Assembly (NCBI RefSeq): GCF_003471165.1
Contig: NZ_QRIL01000007.1
Coordinates: 341 to 64,340 of the forward strand
Reading direction: 5' to 3'
Origin: Ruminococcus sp. AM22-13
GTDB lineage: Bacteria; Bacillota; Clostridia; Lachnospirales; Lachnospiraceae
DNA: 64,000 nucleotides
Below are positions 35,546 to 45,439 of this stretch, piece by piece. The position numbers and the translations under genes were made by a program. The notes below the pieces were generated by a model. The model was given only the letters and a program-made list of their open reading frames with translations. It had not been told where the DNA came from and did no database searches. Within the stretch, counting starts at the first letter, position 1. The number at the start of each line of letters is the position of its first letter.

Positions 35546-36145
35546 TTATTTACGGAGCTGTTCCAGTTGTTCTTTTATTTTGGTGCGGATTCTGCGGAGT
35601 GCGTTGTCTATAGATTTTGGTGTTTTTCCCATAAGTTCGGCAATCTCTCCGTAGCCGTTTCCTGCCAGATAGTATTCCAGTACCTGATTCTCCATTGGGC
35701 TTAATGTGGTAGTGATCTCTTGTTCCAGATTCTCAACGTTTTCCTGGTCGATGATGATCGATTCCGGATTTTCTACCCAGGTATCACCAAGATGTTCTTC
35801 GTTCTCTCCGCCCTGCTCACTGAGAGAGACATATGAGTTAAGCGGCTGATGTTTCTGCCTGTTAGAACTCTGGATTGCATTGTAAATCTGTCTGTCCACG
35901 CATATGCTCGCAAAAGTCTGAAATGTGGCATCTTTGTCCGGCTGGTAGTCGCGGACTGCCTTAAACAGTCCGATCATACCTTCCTGTATCAGATCATCAT
36001 TCTCCCCGCCTATCAGGAACATGGTCCTTGCTTTCTTGCGGACCATGTTCTTGTATTTTTCCATAAGATAGTCGAGAATCTCTGACTCTCCGTTTTTAAA
36101 GCGAAAGATTAATTCTTCATCCTTGATTCCGTCATACTGTTTCAT
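35546..36145 (-). CDS. sigH: RNA polymerase sigma factor SigH
   Basis: 199 residues from the start at 36145 (MKQYDGIKDEEL), supported by GGAAGG; the frame runs open to 36211. Region 2 shows ILDYLMEKYKNMVRKKA and DLIQEGMIGLFKAVRDY; region 4 shows LSPMENQVLEYYLAGNGYGEIAELMGKTPKSIDNAL. In spore formers SigH drives spo0A and early sporulation genes. Order rlmB-sigH after mrnC and cysS is the conserved Firmicute arrangement. Confidence 0.93.
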   Translation of the reverse strand: MKQYDGIKDEELIFRFKNGESEILDYLMEKYKNMVRKKARTMFLIGGENDDLIQEGMIGLFKAVRDYQPDKDATFQTFASICVDRQIYNAIQSSNRQKHQPLNSYVSLSEQGGENEEHLGDTWVENPESIIIDQENVENLEQEITTTLSPMENQVLEYYLAGNGYGEIAELMGKTPKSIDNALRRIRTKIKEQLEQLRK

Positions 36146-36279
36146 CAATTTAAACCTTCCGTTTTCCATAAATCTTGCTATTAACTGAAACAATTCTATT
36201 CTGCTGCACAACCAATACGCTATTTACACCAAAACAGATTAACCACATAACCCTCTAATAACTAATGTAAATATGGCAC

Positions 36280-37017
36280 TTATTTCTTCTGCATTCTCTG
36301 ACGTACGATCTCATAGCCGAGTACGCCTGCTGCTACTGATGCATTCAAGGAATCAATATCCCCCTTCATCGGAATAGATGCTACAAAATCACATTTCTCG
36401 CGAATCAGTCTGCTTACTCCCTCACCTTCGTTACCGATCACAACTCCGATCGGACCTGTAAGATTCAGGTTATACATAGTTTCTCCACCCATATCTGCGC
36501 ATACAAACCACACACCCTGCTCTTTCAGCTCATCAATGGTATGTCCCAGATTTGTCACTTTTGCAACAGGTGTATAGTTTAATGCACCTGCTGAAGTCTT
36601 GGCAACTGTAGAGGTCAGTCCTACTGCACGTCTCTTCGGAATGATCACGCCATGTGCTCCTGCCAGGTTTGCAGTACGGATGATTGCACCGAGATTATGA
36701 GGATCTTCAATATTATCCAGAATAAAGATAAATGGATCTTCCCCTTTTTCCTTTGCTTTTGCAAGGATATCTTCTACGCTTGCATATTCATAAGCAGCTA
36801 CCTGGGCGATTACGCCTTGATGTGCACCTGTCTCACTTAACTGATCCAGACGCTCTTTTGCCACATAATTGATAATCGTATCTTTTTTTCTCGCCTCTCT
36901 GGCAATAGTGCGGACTGGTCCATCCTGGCATCCATCCAGGATAAACAGCTTATCTACACATTTACCGGAACGAAAAGCTTCCAGGACTGCATTGCGTCCT
37001 TCTATCTGTTCACTCAT
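36280..37017 (-). CDS. rlmB: 23S rRNA 2'-O-methyltransferase RlmB (TrmH family)
   Basis: 245 residues, SPOUT-class. The N-terminal substrate-binding domain starts IEGRNAVLEAFRSG. ILDNIEDPHNLGAIIRTA, VIGNEGEGVSRL and IPMKGDIDSLNASVAAGV are the three SPOUT motifs with the SAM-binding knot. It would modify Gm2251 of 23S rRNA. It overlaps mrnC by 4 nt. Confidence 0.94.
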   Translation of the reverse strand: MSEQIEGRNAVLEAFRSGKCVDKLFILDGCQDGPVRTIAREARKKDTIINYVAKERLDQLSETGAHQGVIAQVAAYEYASVEDILAKAKEKGEDPFIFILDNIEDPHNLGAIIRTANLAGAHGVIIPKRRAVGLTSTVAKTSAGALNYTPVAKVTNLGHTIDELKEQGVWFVCADMGGETMYNLNLTGPIGVVIGNEGEGVSRLIREKCDFVASIPMKGDIDSLNASVAAGVLGYEIVRQRMQKK

Positions 37018-37493
37018 ATCTGATCCTCTCCGATTCCAGCACGGACCAATTCTATGATCCTGCCAAAATCATCTTTTAAATATAAATATCCCATCAGAGC
37101 TTCAAACCCGGTTGCTCTGCGATAATCTGCCATTGTTGCGTGCTTTGCCATTGTCGGGGAGTGCGCATTTCTGCCTCTTTTATAAACGCTGTGCTCCTCT
37201 TGCGTAAGCATTGGTTCGATCACTTCCATCATAGAAGACTGTGTGCCTGCTTTAACCAGACTGCTTGCCTTTCTGTGCAGCTGATTTACCGGACAGTTTC
37301 CTTTTTTCACAAGAATCGTGCGGATCACCAGTTCGTAAACACCGTCTCCGATATAAGCTAAAGTCAAGGGTGAGTAAGACCTCATATCATTATCTTTCAG
37401 ATGAAATACCTGATGAAGCAATCCTTTTAAACCAGCAATATCATGCTTATCAAACTCATTTATTTCTGCCATACCGTTTAAGCTCGTTTCCAT
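37014..37493 (-). CDS. mrnC: Mini-ribonuclease 3
   Basis: 159 residues. A bare RNase III catalytic domain without dsRNA-binding domain: LTLAYIGDGVYELVIR carries the metal-binding acids and RRATGFEALMGYLYL the second pair. It trims 23S rRNA ends. The ATG at 37493 overlaps cysS by 16 nt. An alternative ATG at 37472 lacks a site. Confidence 0.94.
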   Translation of the reverse strand: METSLNGMAEINEFDKHDIAGLKGLLHQVFHLKDNDMRSYSPLTLAYIGDGVYELVIRTILVKKGNCPVNQLHRKASSLVKAGTQSSMMEVIEPMLTQEEHSVYKRGRNAHSPTMAKHATMADYRRATGFEALMGYLYLKDDFGRIIELVRAGIGEDQI

Positions 37494-38887
37494 TTTACTC
37501 CCTCACGGGTATCTTTAAGGATAATTCCCTTAGCCAGAAGCTCATCTCTGATCTCATCTGCTCTCGCAAAGTTCTTTGCTTTTCTTGCTTCCTGGCGTTC
37601 TGCAATCAGGTCTTCGATTTCTTTATCAAGAATTTCTTCTTTCTTCTCTGCTTTCAGACCAAGTACATCGCATAATTTTACCATTGTATCAAGCAGTACT
37701 CCGGCGAATTCTGAGGAGCTTTCTTCGGATACATTTGTATTGGCAAATTTAACCAGTTCAAAGATTGCAGCCAGTGCGTCCGCAGTGTTGAAGTCATCAT
37801 CCATTGCTTCTTCGAATTTCTTAACAAACTCCTGAGACTGTGCAAGGAGTTCTTTCTCTGCATCTGTCGCAGCCTCTGTCTGTGCTGCTGCTTTTCTGTC
37901 TTTTAAGTTTGCAGCTGCATCTGTGATACGCTCTAACGCATTCTTTGCAGCTTCCATCAGATCTGCGCTGAAGTTCAGCGGGCTTCTGTAATGTGCATTC
38001 AGCATGAAGAAACGAAGTACCTGAAGATCATACTGCTCGCTGATCTCACGTACAGTACGGAAGTTTCCAAGAGACTTGGACATTTTTCTGTTATCAATGT
38101 TTAAGAATGCATTGTGCATCCAGTATTTTGCAAAAATCTTATCGTTGCAGCATTCACTCTGTGCAATTTCATTTTCATGATGTGGGAAGATCAGGTCCTC
38201 ACCGCCTGCATGAATATCAATCTCATCTCCGAGATATTTCTTTGCCATAACAGAGCATTCAATATGCCAGCCAGGACGTCCATCACACCATGGGGATGGC
38301 CAGGATGGCTCTCCCTCTTTTTTCGGTTTCCAGAGAACGAAATCCAGCGGATCTTCTTTCTGGTCTTCTCCTGATACCTGCAGAGAGCGGAAACCAGACT
38401 GCAGATCATCCAGATTTTTGTGAGAAAGTTTTCCGTATTCTTTGAATTTCTTAACTCTGAAATAAACAGTACCGTCTGCTGCCGGATATGCATATCCTTT
38501 ATCAACCAGAGTCTGGATCATGCTGATCATTCCACCGATTTCCTGCGTTGCCTGTGGATTTGTAGTAGCAGGTTTTACATTCATGCCATCCATATCTTTC
38601 CTGCACTCTGAAATATAACGTTCAGAAATCTCCTGAGCACTTACGCCTTCCTCGATTGCTTTCTTGATGATCTTATCATCTACGTCTGTAAAGTTAGAAA
38701 CAAAGTTTACTTCATATCCCTTGTACTCCATGTAACGGCGTACAGTATCGAAGATGATCATTGGACGGGCATTTCCGATATGGATCAGATTGTAAACAGT
38801 CGGACCGCAGACATACATGCGAACCTTTCCCTCTTCAAGAGGTACAAATTCTTCTTTTCTGCGTGTCAGTGTATTAAAAAGTTTCAT
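37478..38887 (-). CDS. cysS: Cysteinyl-tRNA synthetase
   Basis: 469 residues. HIGN (HIGH) is in NLIHIGNARP, KMSKS in NRKMSKSLGN, zinc ligands in YVCGPTVYN and the ECS and HHENE sites. Length is normal. The leader (38888-38936) and repeat at 38937 show no T-box. It heads cysS-mrnC-rlmB. Confidence 0.98.
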   Translation of the reverse strand: MKLFNTLTRRKEEFVPLEEGKVRMYVCGPTVYNLIHIGNARPMIIFDTVRRYMEYKGYEVNFVSNFTDVDDKIIKKAIEEGVSAQEISERYISECRKDMDGMNVKPATTNPQATQEIGGMISMIQTLVDKGYAYPAADGTVYFRVKKFKEYGKLSHKNLDDLQSGFRSLQVSGEDQKEDPLDFVLWKPKKEGEPSWPSPWCDGRPGWHIECSVMAKKYLGDEIDIHAGGEDLIFPHHENEIAQSECCNDKIFAKYWMHNAFLNIDNRKMSKSLGNFRTVREISEQYDLQVLRFFMLNAHYRSPLNFSADLMEAAKNALERITDAAANLKDRKAAAQTEAATDAEKELLAQSQEFVKKFEEAMDDDFNTADALAAIFELVKFANTNVSEESSSEFAGVLLDTMVKLCDVLGLKAEKKEEILDKEIEDLIAERQEARKAKNFARADEIRDELLAKGIILKDTREGVKWKRA

Positions 38888-38936
38888 TCTCTATTCCTCC
38901 AGTTTTCCCTATGTTTTATCATTCTATAGAGTTTTT

Positions 38937-38986
38937 GTTACTGTTCCGTAACACGCTTCGCGGAATAGTGGCGTGTGTACAGTAAC
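38937..38986. repeat. Dispersed structured repeat, 50-bp copy
   Basis: GTTACTGTTC...ACACGC-TTCGCGGAATAGTG-GCGTGT...GTACAGTAAC. The ends are inverted and the central CGCGGAATAG is a variant of the conserved CGCGGGATAG. It lies between cysS and ispF. Confidence 0.75.
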
Positions 38987-39021
38987 GATTTTTTATAAAA
39001 TCTTATTATATGAATTACCAA

Positions 39022-39498
39022 TTACTTTACTTCATTAAGAAGACATATTGCCTGAGATGCAATTCCTTCTTCTCTTCCTGTAAATCCCAGTTTCTCTTCT
39101 GTAGTAGCCTTAATATTCAGCTGAGACTCATCAATTCCCATTGCTTTCGCCATATTTGCCCTCATCTGTGGAATATGAGGTGCCATTTTCGGTTTCTGCG
39201 CAATGATCGTTGCATCTATATTTCCAATCTCATAATGATGTTCTTTCAATAGCTTCGTTACGTGTTCCAGCAGCAGAATACTGGAAATTCCTTTATATGC
39301 AGGATCTGTATCCGGAAAATGTTTTCCGATGTCTCCCAGCGCAGCTGCTCCTAAAAGTGCATCCATCACCGCATGGATCAGCACATCGGCATCTGAATGT
39401 CCCAGAAGACCTTTCTCCCAGTCAATCTTTACTCCTCCAAGGATCAAATCTCTGTTTTCGGTTAGTCTGTGTACATCATATCCCATTCCAATGCGCAT
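39022..39498 (-). CDS. ispF: 2-C-methyl-D-erythritol 2,4-cyclodiphosphate synthase
   Basis: 158 residues from the ATG at 39498, which has AAAGGAG seven bases upstream; the ATG at 39504 is too close to it. The zinc ligands are in MGYDVHRL and [11 protein letters not shown], and [11 protein letters not shown] and the ATTTEKLGF motif follow. It acts in the MEP isoprenoid pathway. It is coupled to the preceding glycerol-1-phosphate dehydrogenase (4-nt spacing or overlap). Confidence 0.97.
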   Translation of the reverse strand: MRIGMGYDVHRLTENRDLILGGVKIDWEKGLLGHSDADVLIHAVMDALLGAAALGDIGKHFPDTDPAYKGISSILLLEHVTKLLKEHHYEIGNIDATIIAQKPKMAPHIPQMRANMAKAMGIDESQLNIKATTEEKLGFTGREEGIASQAICLLNEVK

Positions 39499-39500
39499 AA

Positions 39501-40775
39501 TCATTCTCCTTTGATTTCCAGCATTTTGCTGAGTCTTAATAAGCTTAATCGTCTTCTTGTATAAGGTGCAAGTCTGAGACTTGGTAAAACAGCTGCTTCA
39601 TCAAGTCCGATATCATAAACCGTCTTTGCACATCCAGCCTTCTCCAGCATGTGGAACATATCCTGTTCGCTCGGAAGCTCATCTATGATCTCCGCGATTC
39701 CACCCAGGCAATTCTCCAGATGCTCCGGTGAAATGGATTTCAGAAGTTCCGGTTCATTTTCTTTCTTTATCTCTTCCAGAAATCCTTTACTTCCAAAGGT
39801 TTCCTCCAGAAGTTTCTCGTCTTCATTCTCATACGGTTTTGCGTGACATCGTCCCTGTGTGATAGCTGTGGCAATGCGCTTGTACTCCTCCAGTACAAGA
39901 AGTGTTGCTACAGAGACTTTCTCCCCATGAAGTGCATCCAGCGGGCCATTGATCACTTCCATATCCCACAGATGTGTCACCTGGTGCTCTGCACAGGATG
40001 CCGGTCTTGAATTCCCGATCATCTGCATCGCAAGCCCGGAAAGGATCAATGCATACATCAGCTGTTCACATTCATCTTCCTCACCCTCTGCAATATCCTG
40101 TATGGAAGATCTGACCGTCTTTAAGGCTTTTTCTTCCAGTCTTACAGTTTCCCGGCAAAAATATTCTCCGGTAACCAAATTTGCGATTTTCCAGTCTGCA
40201 AGACAGATATATTTTCCCATCAGATCTGAAATTCCCGCATCTGTAAGACGCCGGGGAGCTTTTGAAAAAATATCTGTATCTGCATATACACAGATAGGCG
40301 CAATTGACGGTACTGTTTTCTTCACGCCGTCCAGGTTCATGGCAGCCACTGTTGTTACAAATCCATCTCCACTTGCTGCGGTAGGCACTGAAATGAAAGG
40401 TACTTTGTATTTGTGTGCAACATAGCGGCTGATGTCGTGAATCGTTCCTGCCCCTACTGCGAGGATCAGGTCAATATCTTCCTCCATGTTGTTCTCCACA
40501 ATTCTTATCGCTTTCCGGTCAGCCAAAAGCCCCTCTGCGTCCAGAACTAATACCTGGCATCTGTCATAGATATCCTCCATGATTTCTTCTGTTGCCGCAT
40601 AGGTATTGGTGTCGCAGATAACCAACGGAGATATATATTCTTTCAGCATCCCCTCTGACATCTCTTCTTCAAGCTTCTCTACTGCTCCGGCTTCTATCAA
40701 AATCTCTTTCACTGCAATCTGGTGTTCCCTGCCGCAGCTGCAAGGTCGGGCAAAATCGTCCGCATCAACTCGCAT
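39501..40775 (-). CDS. sn-Glycerol-1-phosphate dehydrogenase (AraM/EgsA-like)
   Basis: 424 residues. An iron-type alcohol dehydrogenase fold: [15 protein letters not shown] binds [13 protein letters not shown] and [11 protein letters not shown] are typical of the glycerol-1-phosphate branch, and the metal ligands are the Asp of GISDLMG and His of EHQVTHLWD and LHGEKVS. The family reduces DHAP to sn-glycerol-1-phosphate, the archaeal lipid stereoisomer; in Bacillus it feeds heptaprenylglyceryl phosphate. Overlap with ispF points to an isoprenoid ether-lipid role. Structured leader lies upstream. Confidence 0.9.
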   Translation of the reverse strand: MRVDADDFARPCSCGREHQIAVKEILIEAGAVEKLEEEMSEGMLKEYISPLVICDTNTYAATEEIMEDIYDRCQVLVLDAEGLLADRKAIRIVENNMEEDIDLILAVGAGTIHDISRYVAHKYKVPFISVPTAASGDGFVTTVAAMNLDGVKKTVPSIAPICVYADTDIFSKAPRRLTDAGISDLMGKYICLADWKIANLVTGEYFCRETVRLEEKALKTVRSSIQDIAEGEEDECEQLMYALILSGLAMQMIGNSRPASCAEHQVTHLWDMEVINGPLDALHGEKVSVATLLVLEEYKRIATAITQGRCHAKPYENEDEKLLEETFGSKGFLEEIKKENEPELLKSISPEHLENCLGGIAEIIDELPSEQDMFHMLEKAGCAKTVYDIGLDEAAVLPSLRLAPYTRRRLSLLRLSKMLEIKGE

Positions 40776-40817
40776 TTAAATTCTTCCTCCTGACTTTATA
40801 CAATTGTTTGTTTCAAT

Positions 40818-40918
40818 CCACAGTCGGTAATTTCACAGAATATGACATACAATCACATAGATGACTGTGGCTTGTCACGTGTCAGTGGGGGATACCGATT
40901 CCTCTCTGCCCGCCACTG
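40818..40918 (-). ncRNA. Structured leader of unknown class before the G1P dehydrogenase gene
   Basis: Two long-range stems: CCACAGTC (40818-40825) with GACTGTGG (40863-40870), and CAGTGG (40883-40888) with CCACTG (40913-40918). On the minus strand the order is CAGTGGCGGGCAG.. hairpin, a linker, then the second stem, about 40 nt before the AGGAGG. There is no U-tract. It could be a cis-regulatory RNA or the 3' end of the previous transcript. I recognise no riboswitch family in it. Confidence 0.45.
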
Positions 40919-41006
40919 CTGTTAAGTTTCATCGTACATGACATAGTTCCATGGTATTATACATGATTTTCCAGTAAAAATCAATCATTCGCCGCACACA
41001 ATGCCC

Positions 41007-42491
41007 TTACAGATTCAGGTAATTGTAAACAATCTTTGAAATATTCCGGATATTTGTTACTGCTGTACCTTCCGGGCAGTTTTCGGACATGATACACAAT
41101 ATGTATGTTGTCTTTTCTCCGTAAATGATTGCAATATCATGCTGGTCCTGATCTGTCTCTCCGGTTTTATTTGCTGATTTTATTCCGTCAGGAAGTCCTT
41201 CCGGGATTTTCCAGGTATTTTCCTGATTCGACAGAAGATTAAGCATTTCCTCTGATGCTTCTTTGCTGACGCACTCTCCCTTGAAAATGCTCTCAAGCAG
41301 AGCTCCGCAGTCTTTTACAGAAGTCATATTTCTGCCGCCAAGACTTTCCTGCGCGGAGGTTGCCGGGTGGAGTGTATGCTGTACACTTGTTTCTGTATAT
41401 CCCTCTTTTTCCAGATATTTATTGATGTCCTCTGCACCTTTTTTGAAATCGAGTGCATCTGTCTGAAGTTTCACCAGTTCATTACAGGATTCGTTGTCGC
41501 TGACAGTGATCATATTCCACAACAGATCATTTAATTTCACATCTACGGTTTTCATATCCGTTGTATTTAATTTCTTCGCTTCATCCGTTCTTACCTGTTC
41601 CATATCCTGGTAAGTCTTTGCCATGACAAATGGCTTGATAAGGCTTGCAGAATATAACGGCGTATCGTTAATCAGAAACTCTTTATCCTCGTTGAGATCT
41701 TTGACATATACGCTCCATGTTCCCTGATATCCTGACAGCAGATTTTCAAGTTGTGGTTTGAGGTTATCGATTCCCAGATCATCCAGATTTATGACTTTAC
41801 CTGTGTCATCCACTATGAATCCGTCTGTTGTCACTGTATTCTCCTGCACCAAAGCTCCGTTCGCACCGCCGAAATAATAGTTTCCGTCAAAATTCATTTC
41901 ATAGCAGTCCATCTCAAGCGAATGGATTCCCGGCTCTGTTACCATTCTGCCATTTTCATCAAAGTAATAATAACCATTTAACGTGATTCCGTCTATCGCC
42001 AGGTTATCTATATACCTTACCTGCGGGGCTGCCGATAGTCGTCCAAGATTATTTACAAAATAGAAGCCATCAAATTTGTCTGTTTCCTGTGTTTTCTGCG
42101 CATCAGTTGTCTCCTCAGCCTCTGTATTTTTAAATACTGTAACACCTTTCAAACGTTCCATATGCGGGCTGCATGCTTTAAATTTTCCATCTGCATCATG
42201 GTAATAATATCCGTCAAATACCGTTCCATCAATTTCATAGTCCTGAAAATAATGAATCTCTGCCTGATTGCTTTTCGCTCCATTTACATCCAGACAGTAA
42301 AATCCGTCACTCTTCATGATATACTTATTACTTCCATCACCTATCGGCTGAATCTGTGCCTGTTCCGTAACAGAAGACATACTTTGCTGTGCAGCCAAAG
42401 CAGTGTCAGGCAAAGTCGTTGTCATTACAACAGCCCCTGCCAGAGTTCCTGCCAGGATAAAAGTTTTCGTCGTTCGTTTATTTTTTTTCAT
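41007..42491 (-). CDS. Secreted class A beta-lactamase-fold serine hydrolase with wall-binding repeats
   Basis: 494 residues. A signal peptide ends near residue 33 (DTALAAQQ). Residues about 50-235 hold repeats of the type DGFY/GYYYHDADGKF, like choline- or glucan-binding modules. The catalytic part has SASLIK (Ser-x-x-Lys), VSDNES (Ser-Asp-Asn) and NKTGETD (Lys-Thr-Gly) in the right order. I cannot find the omega-loop Glu motif of true class A beta-lactamases. A wall-bound peptidase or esterase is therefore as likely as antibiotic hydrolysis. Confidence 0.85.
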   Translation of the reverse strand: MKKNKRTTKTFILAGTLAGAVVMTTTLPDTALAAQQSMSSVTEQAQIQPIGDGSNKYIMKSDGFYCLDVNGAKSNQAEIHYFQDYEIDGTVFDGYYYHDADGKFKACSPHMERLKGVTVFKNTEAEETTDAQKTQETDKFDGFYFVNNLGRLSAAPQVRYIDNLAIDGITLNGYYYFDENGRMVTEPGIHSLEMDCYEMNFDGNYYFGGANGALVQENTVTTDGFIVDDTGKVINLDDLGIDNLKPQLENLLSGYQGTWSVYVKDLNEDKEFLINDTPLYSASLIKPFVMAKTYQDMEQVRTDEAKKLNTTDMKTVDVKLNDLLWNMITVSDNESCNELVKLQTDALDFKKGAEDINKYLEKEGYTETSVQHTLHPATSAQESLGGRNMTSVKDCGALLESIFKGECVSKEASEEMLNLLSNQENTWKIPEGLPDGIKSANKTGETDQDQHDIAIIYGEKTTYILCIMSENCPEGTAVTNIRNISKIVYNYLNL

Positions 42492-42665
42492 GTAAAACTC
42501 CTTTTACAGTTGCTTTCCATATCTCTTCGTAACTGTTCACTGCCATCGTCAGATAACAGCTGACAGAATTGTTACATCTCTTTCTTATAGTAAGCAAAGT
42601 ATATATTGTTTTTTTCAGGATAGCAACATTTTTGTCTTTTTTCCAGTAACAACCTATCCAGCATA

Positions 42666-42715
42666 GTTACTGTTTACTTCATTCTCAGTAACACCGTATG
42701 TCTCGGGATATTCTG
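42666..42715. repeat. Partial dispersed repeat
   Basis: GTTACTGTTTACTTC, CTCAGTAAC and TATGTCTCGGGAT correspond to the left end and middle of the long repeat copies; the right end is missing. A related half-copy, GTTACTGTTCACTCCG, starts at 45154. Confidence 0.65.
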
Positions 42716-42773
42716 GTTATATACCTTGTTTGTTTAATGGAAATCATATCATATTCTGACTCTGGTCAGCTTT

Positions 42774-45131
42774 TTATTTATCCATACAAACCCTGTTCCA
42801 GAATTCTCCAAGCTGCTGTTCCACCGTATTCAGAGTACAGTTTCTGCGGTCAGACCATTCTGCCGGGAAAAGATTGCGATAGTTATGATCAGCAAAGCGC
42901 TCATCCAGCAAAAGTATGATTCCTGTATCCTCCTGGTTTCTTATCACACGTCCTGCTGACTGCAACACTTTATTCATTCCGGGATATCTGTATGCATAAT
43001 CAAATCCATCTGCGCCTTTTTTATCATAATACTGCCTGAGTATTTCCCGTTCTGTCCCAATCTGGGGCAAACCTGTTCCTACTATAACCGCCCCGATCAG
43101 TTTCTCCCCCATCAGATCAATACCTTCCGAAAAAACACCACCCATCACACAAAATCCAACCAGTGTCCCTTCTGATGTAGAAAATTCTTCGATAAATTCC
43201 TCTTTTTCCTGTTCATGCATCCCTGATGTCTGAGAGATGCATCGTACCCAGTCCACTGAAAACTCATTCTCATACACCTCCAGCACATCTTCCATAAATT
43301 TATAAGAAGGAAAAAATACCATATAGTTTCCTTTTCTCGCCCATACTGTTCTTGCAATATATGACGCAATTTTATGATATTCTTCATAACCTCTTCTGGT
43401 ATAACGGCTGCTCACATCACGTCCCGTAAGAATACATCGTTTTTCCTGCTTAAAAGGTGATGGAACATAAATGCCATAATCATCTTTTCTGGTGCTTAAA
43501 AGTGTACGGTAATAGTCCATAGGAAGAAGCGTCGCCGAAAAGAAAACCGCGCTCTTCCCCTTTTCCAGACATCTTCCGATATTCGCCGCAGGATTTACGC
43601 AGAAAAGCCGCAGTATTACTTTTCCCTGCGTTCCGATTTCTGTATAAATCACATAATTCTCATCCAACAGCTCATCTATATTCAGAAAATCTCTGACGCA
43701 AAAATAAAAATTCAGGAGCTGTTCCGGAAGCTCTTTTCCGTGAAGTTCTTCCAGAAGCTTGTCCATCTCTCCCATCACCTGTAGCATACTCAGAGAAACC
43801 GGTCCGGGATTCTGTAAAATCTCATAATCTCCACAGTCTTTCTCCAACGCCAGCAACTGACGGTTTACTTTTCCTAGCGCACGTACAAGTCCCTTACTGT
43901 AATCCGCGGCCAGCTTCTTTGCTTCCAGAACATCCGCTCTATCCACAAAAGCACTGTACATTTCTCTGCCTCTGTCCACCAGATTATGGGCTTCATCAAT
44001 CAGAAAAATATATCCTCCCGAGGTACCTTCGCCAAAAAATCTCTTCAGATACACATTTGGATCAAATACATAATTATAATCGCAGATTACCGCATCCACC
44101 CATATTGCGAGATCAAGACATAGCTCAAACGGACATACCTGCCATTTCTTTGCATACTCAAGAATCCTCTCTCTGCCATAGCAGTCCTGTGTCGTCCACA
44201 ATTCATAGACTGCATCATTAATTCTGTCCAGATGTCCTCTCGCCCAGAGACAATTCTCCGGATTGCATTCTGTTTTGTCACAGAAACATAGTTTTTCCTT
44301 CGCAGTGATAGTGATCACTTTAAACTTCAGTCCATGTTCCTTTAATATTAAAAACGCTTCTTCTGCCACTGTTCTGGTGATCGTTTTTGCTGTCAGGTAG
44401 AAAATGTTTTCTCCCAGTCCGGCACCAACTGCTCTTACCGCCGGAAAAATCGTGGACATGGTTTTCCCTACCCCCGTAGGCGCCTGTATAAAAATCTGCC
44501 GTTCTGCTGATATCGTATGATACACACTGGATACGATCTTTCGCTGACCTTCTCTGTATTCAAACGGAAACTCCAGACCTTCCATGGATTCATTCCGCTC
44601 TTTTTTCCATGCCAGCTGATACGAAATCCATTTATGATATCTGTCCAGAAGTTCCTGATACCAGTCTTTAAGTTCCTCCAAAGTAAATTCTTCTCTGAAA
44701 TACTTGAGTTCCTCTGTATCCAGATTTCCGTATGTCATCTGAACACCGATTTTCTCTAATTGCTGTTCTCTGGCATAGATCCAGGCATAGCACATGGCCT
44801 GGGCACGATGTACTTCCACTGGTTTCTCAAGCTGGCTGACATCTGCATAGACACCTTTGATCTCGTCAATGAAATATTGCTCGTCCTCTGTGAATATCCC
44901 GTCAGCTCTGCCTTCTACCACGATACTTACATCATCATATTCCGTCGTATATTTAAGAGAAACTTCTGCCCTGTAATGACTTCCCATCTGACTTTGTATC
45001 TTCCTGTGAAGTCTGCTGCCTTTCAGCATCGCTTCTTTATCCGCAGAGCCTCTGCGGTTATCAAGGTCACCGCTTCTTAATATAAATTCCACCAGATTTC
45101 TGACCGAAATACGAACCACCGGCTTATCCAT
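42774..45131 (-). CDS. XPD/DinG-type helicase fused to an N-terminal PD-(D/E)XK nuclease
   Basis: 785 residues. The first 180 residues carry a RecB/Cas4-type nuclease: GRADG gives Asp, FIDEIKG gives Glu-x-Lys, and RAQAMCYAWIYA is the QxxxY motif. The superfamily 2 helicase follows: APTGVGKTMST Walker A near residue 215, DEAH, and SAGRVIRNQEDTG motif VI. Cys residues in KLCFC..TECNPENC and CPFELC could bind a 4Fe-4S cluster as in XPD. It probably acts in DNA repair or processing of branched DNA. Confidence 0.92.
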   Translation of the reverse strand: MDKPVVRISVRNLVEFILRSGDLDNRRGSADKEAMLKGSRLHRKIQSQMGSHYRAEVSLKYTTEYDDVSIVVEGRADGIFTEDEQYFIDEIKGVYADVSQLEKPVEVHRAQAMCYAWIYAREQQLEKIGVQMTYGNLDTEELKYFREEFTLEELKDWYQELLDRYHKWISYQLAWKKERNESMEGLEFPFEYREGQRKIVSSVYHTISAERQIFIQAPTGVGKTMSTIFPAVRAVGAGLGENIFYLTAKTITRTVAEEAFLILKEHGLKFKVITITAKEKLCFCDKTECNPENCLWARGHLDRINDAVYELWTTQDCYGRERILEYAKKWQVCPFELCLDLAIWVDAVICDYNYVFDPNVYLKRFFGEGTSGGYIFLIDEAHNLVDRGREMYSAFVDRADVLEAKKLAADYSKGLVRALGKVNRQLLALEKDCGDYEILQNPGPVSLSMLQVMGEMDKLLEELHGKELPEQLLNFYFCVRDFLNIDELLDENYVIYTEIGTQGKVILRLFCVNPAANIGRCLEKGKSAVFFSATLLPMDYYRTLLSTRKDDYGIYVPSPFKQEKRCILTGRDVSSRYTRRGYEEYHKIASYIARTVWARKGNYMVFFPSYKFMEDVLEVYENEFSVDWVRCISQTSGMHEQEKEEFIEEFSTSEGTLVGFCVMGGVFSEGIDLMGEKLIGAVIVGTGLPQIGTEREILRQYYDKKGADGFDYAYRYPGMNKVLQSAGRVIRNQEDTGIILLLDERFADHNYRNLFPAEWSDRRNCTLNTVEQQLGEFWNRVCMDK

Positions 45132-45282
45132 GTCTGCCCCCTATATCTTAAGAGTTACTGTTCACTCCGTTCTTAATAATCTCTAAAATCTATTTTCATT
45201 CACCATTCAACTTATCGATTCATCAAATGCAAGGTCTTTTAAAGATAATACACGATTATAGCACATCTTCTCAACACATGAA

Positions 45283-45323
45283 ACGAAAAAGCCGCCAGAA
45301 ATCTTTATACAGATTCCTGACGG
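45283..45323 (-). terminator. Terminator after aspartate kinase
   Basis: CCGTCAGGAATCT pairs with AGATTTCTGGCGG on the minus strand and is followed by CTTTTTCGTTT. The region 45132-45439 otherwise holds a half-copy of the dispersed repeat (45154 onward) and no gene. Confidence 0.88.
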
Positions 45324-45439
45324 CCTGTTATTTTCTTTATCTTTTATCTATCTTAATCTTCCGATGTACTGACAAGCTGATTCCTGAAATAATCTTATTG
45401 ATACATGAACCTTAGCTCCACGATTCTATATAATAGGAA

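Noticed and set aside
38888..39021. T-box leader before cysS, or before glnS at 33437-33700
   Set aside because: No GGTGGNACCGCG motif on the coding strand in either leader.
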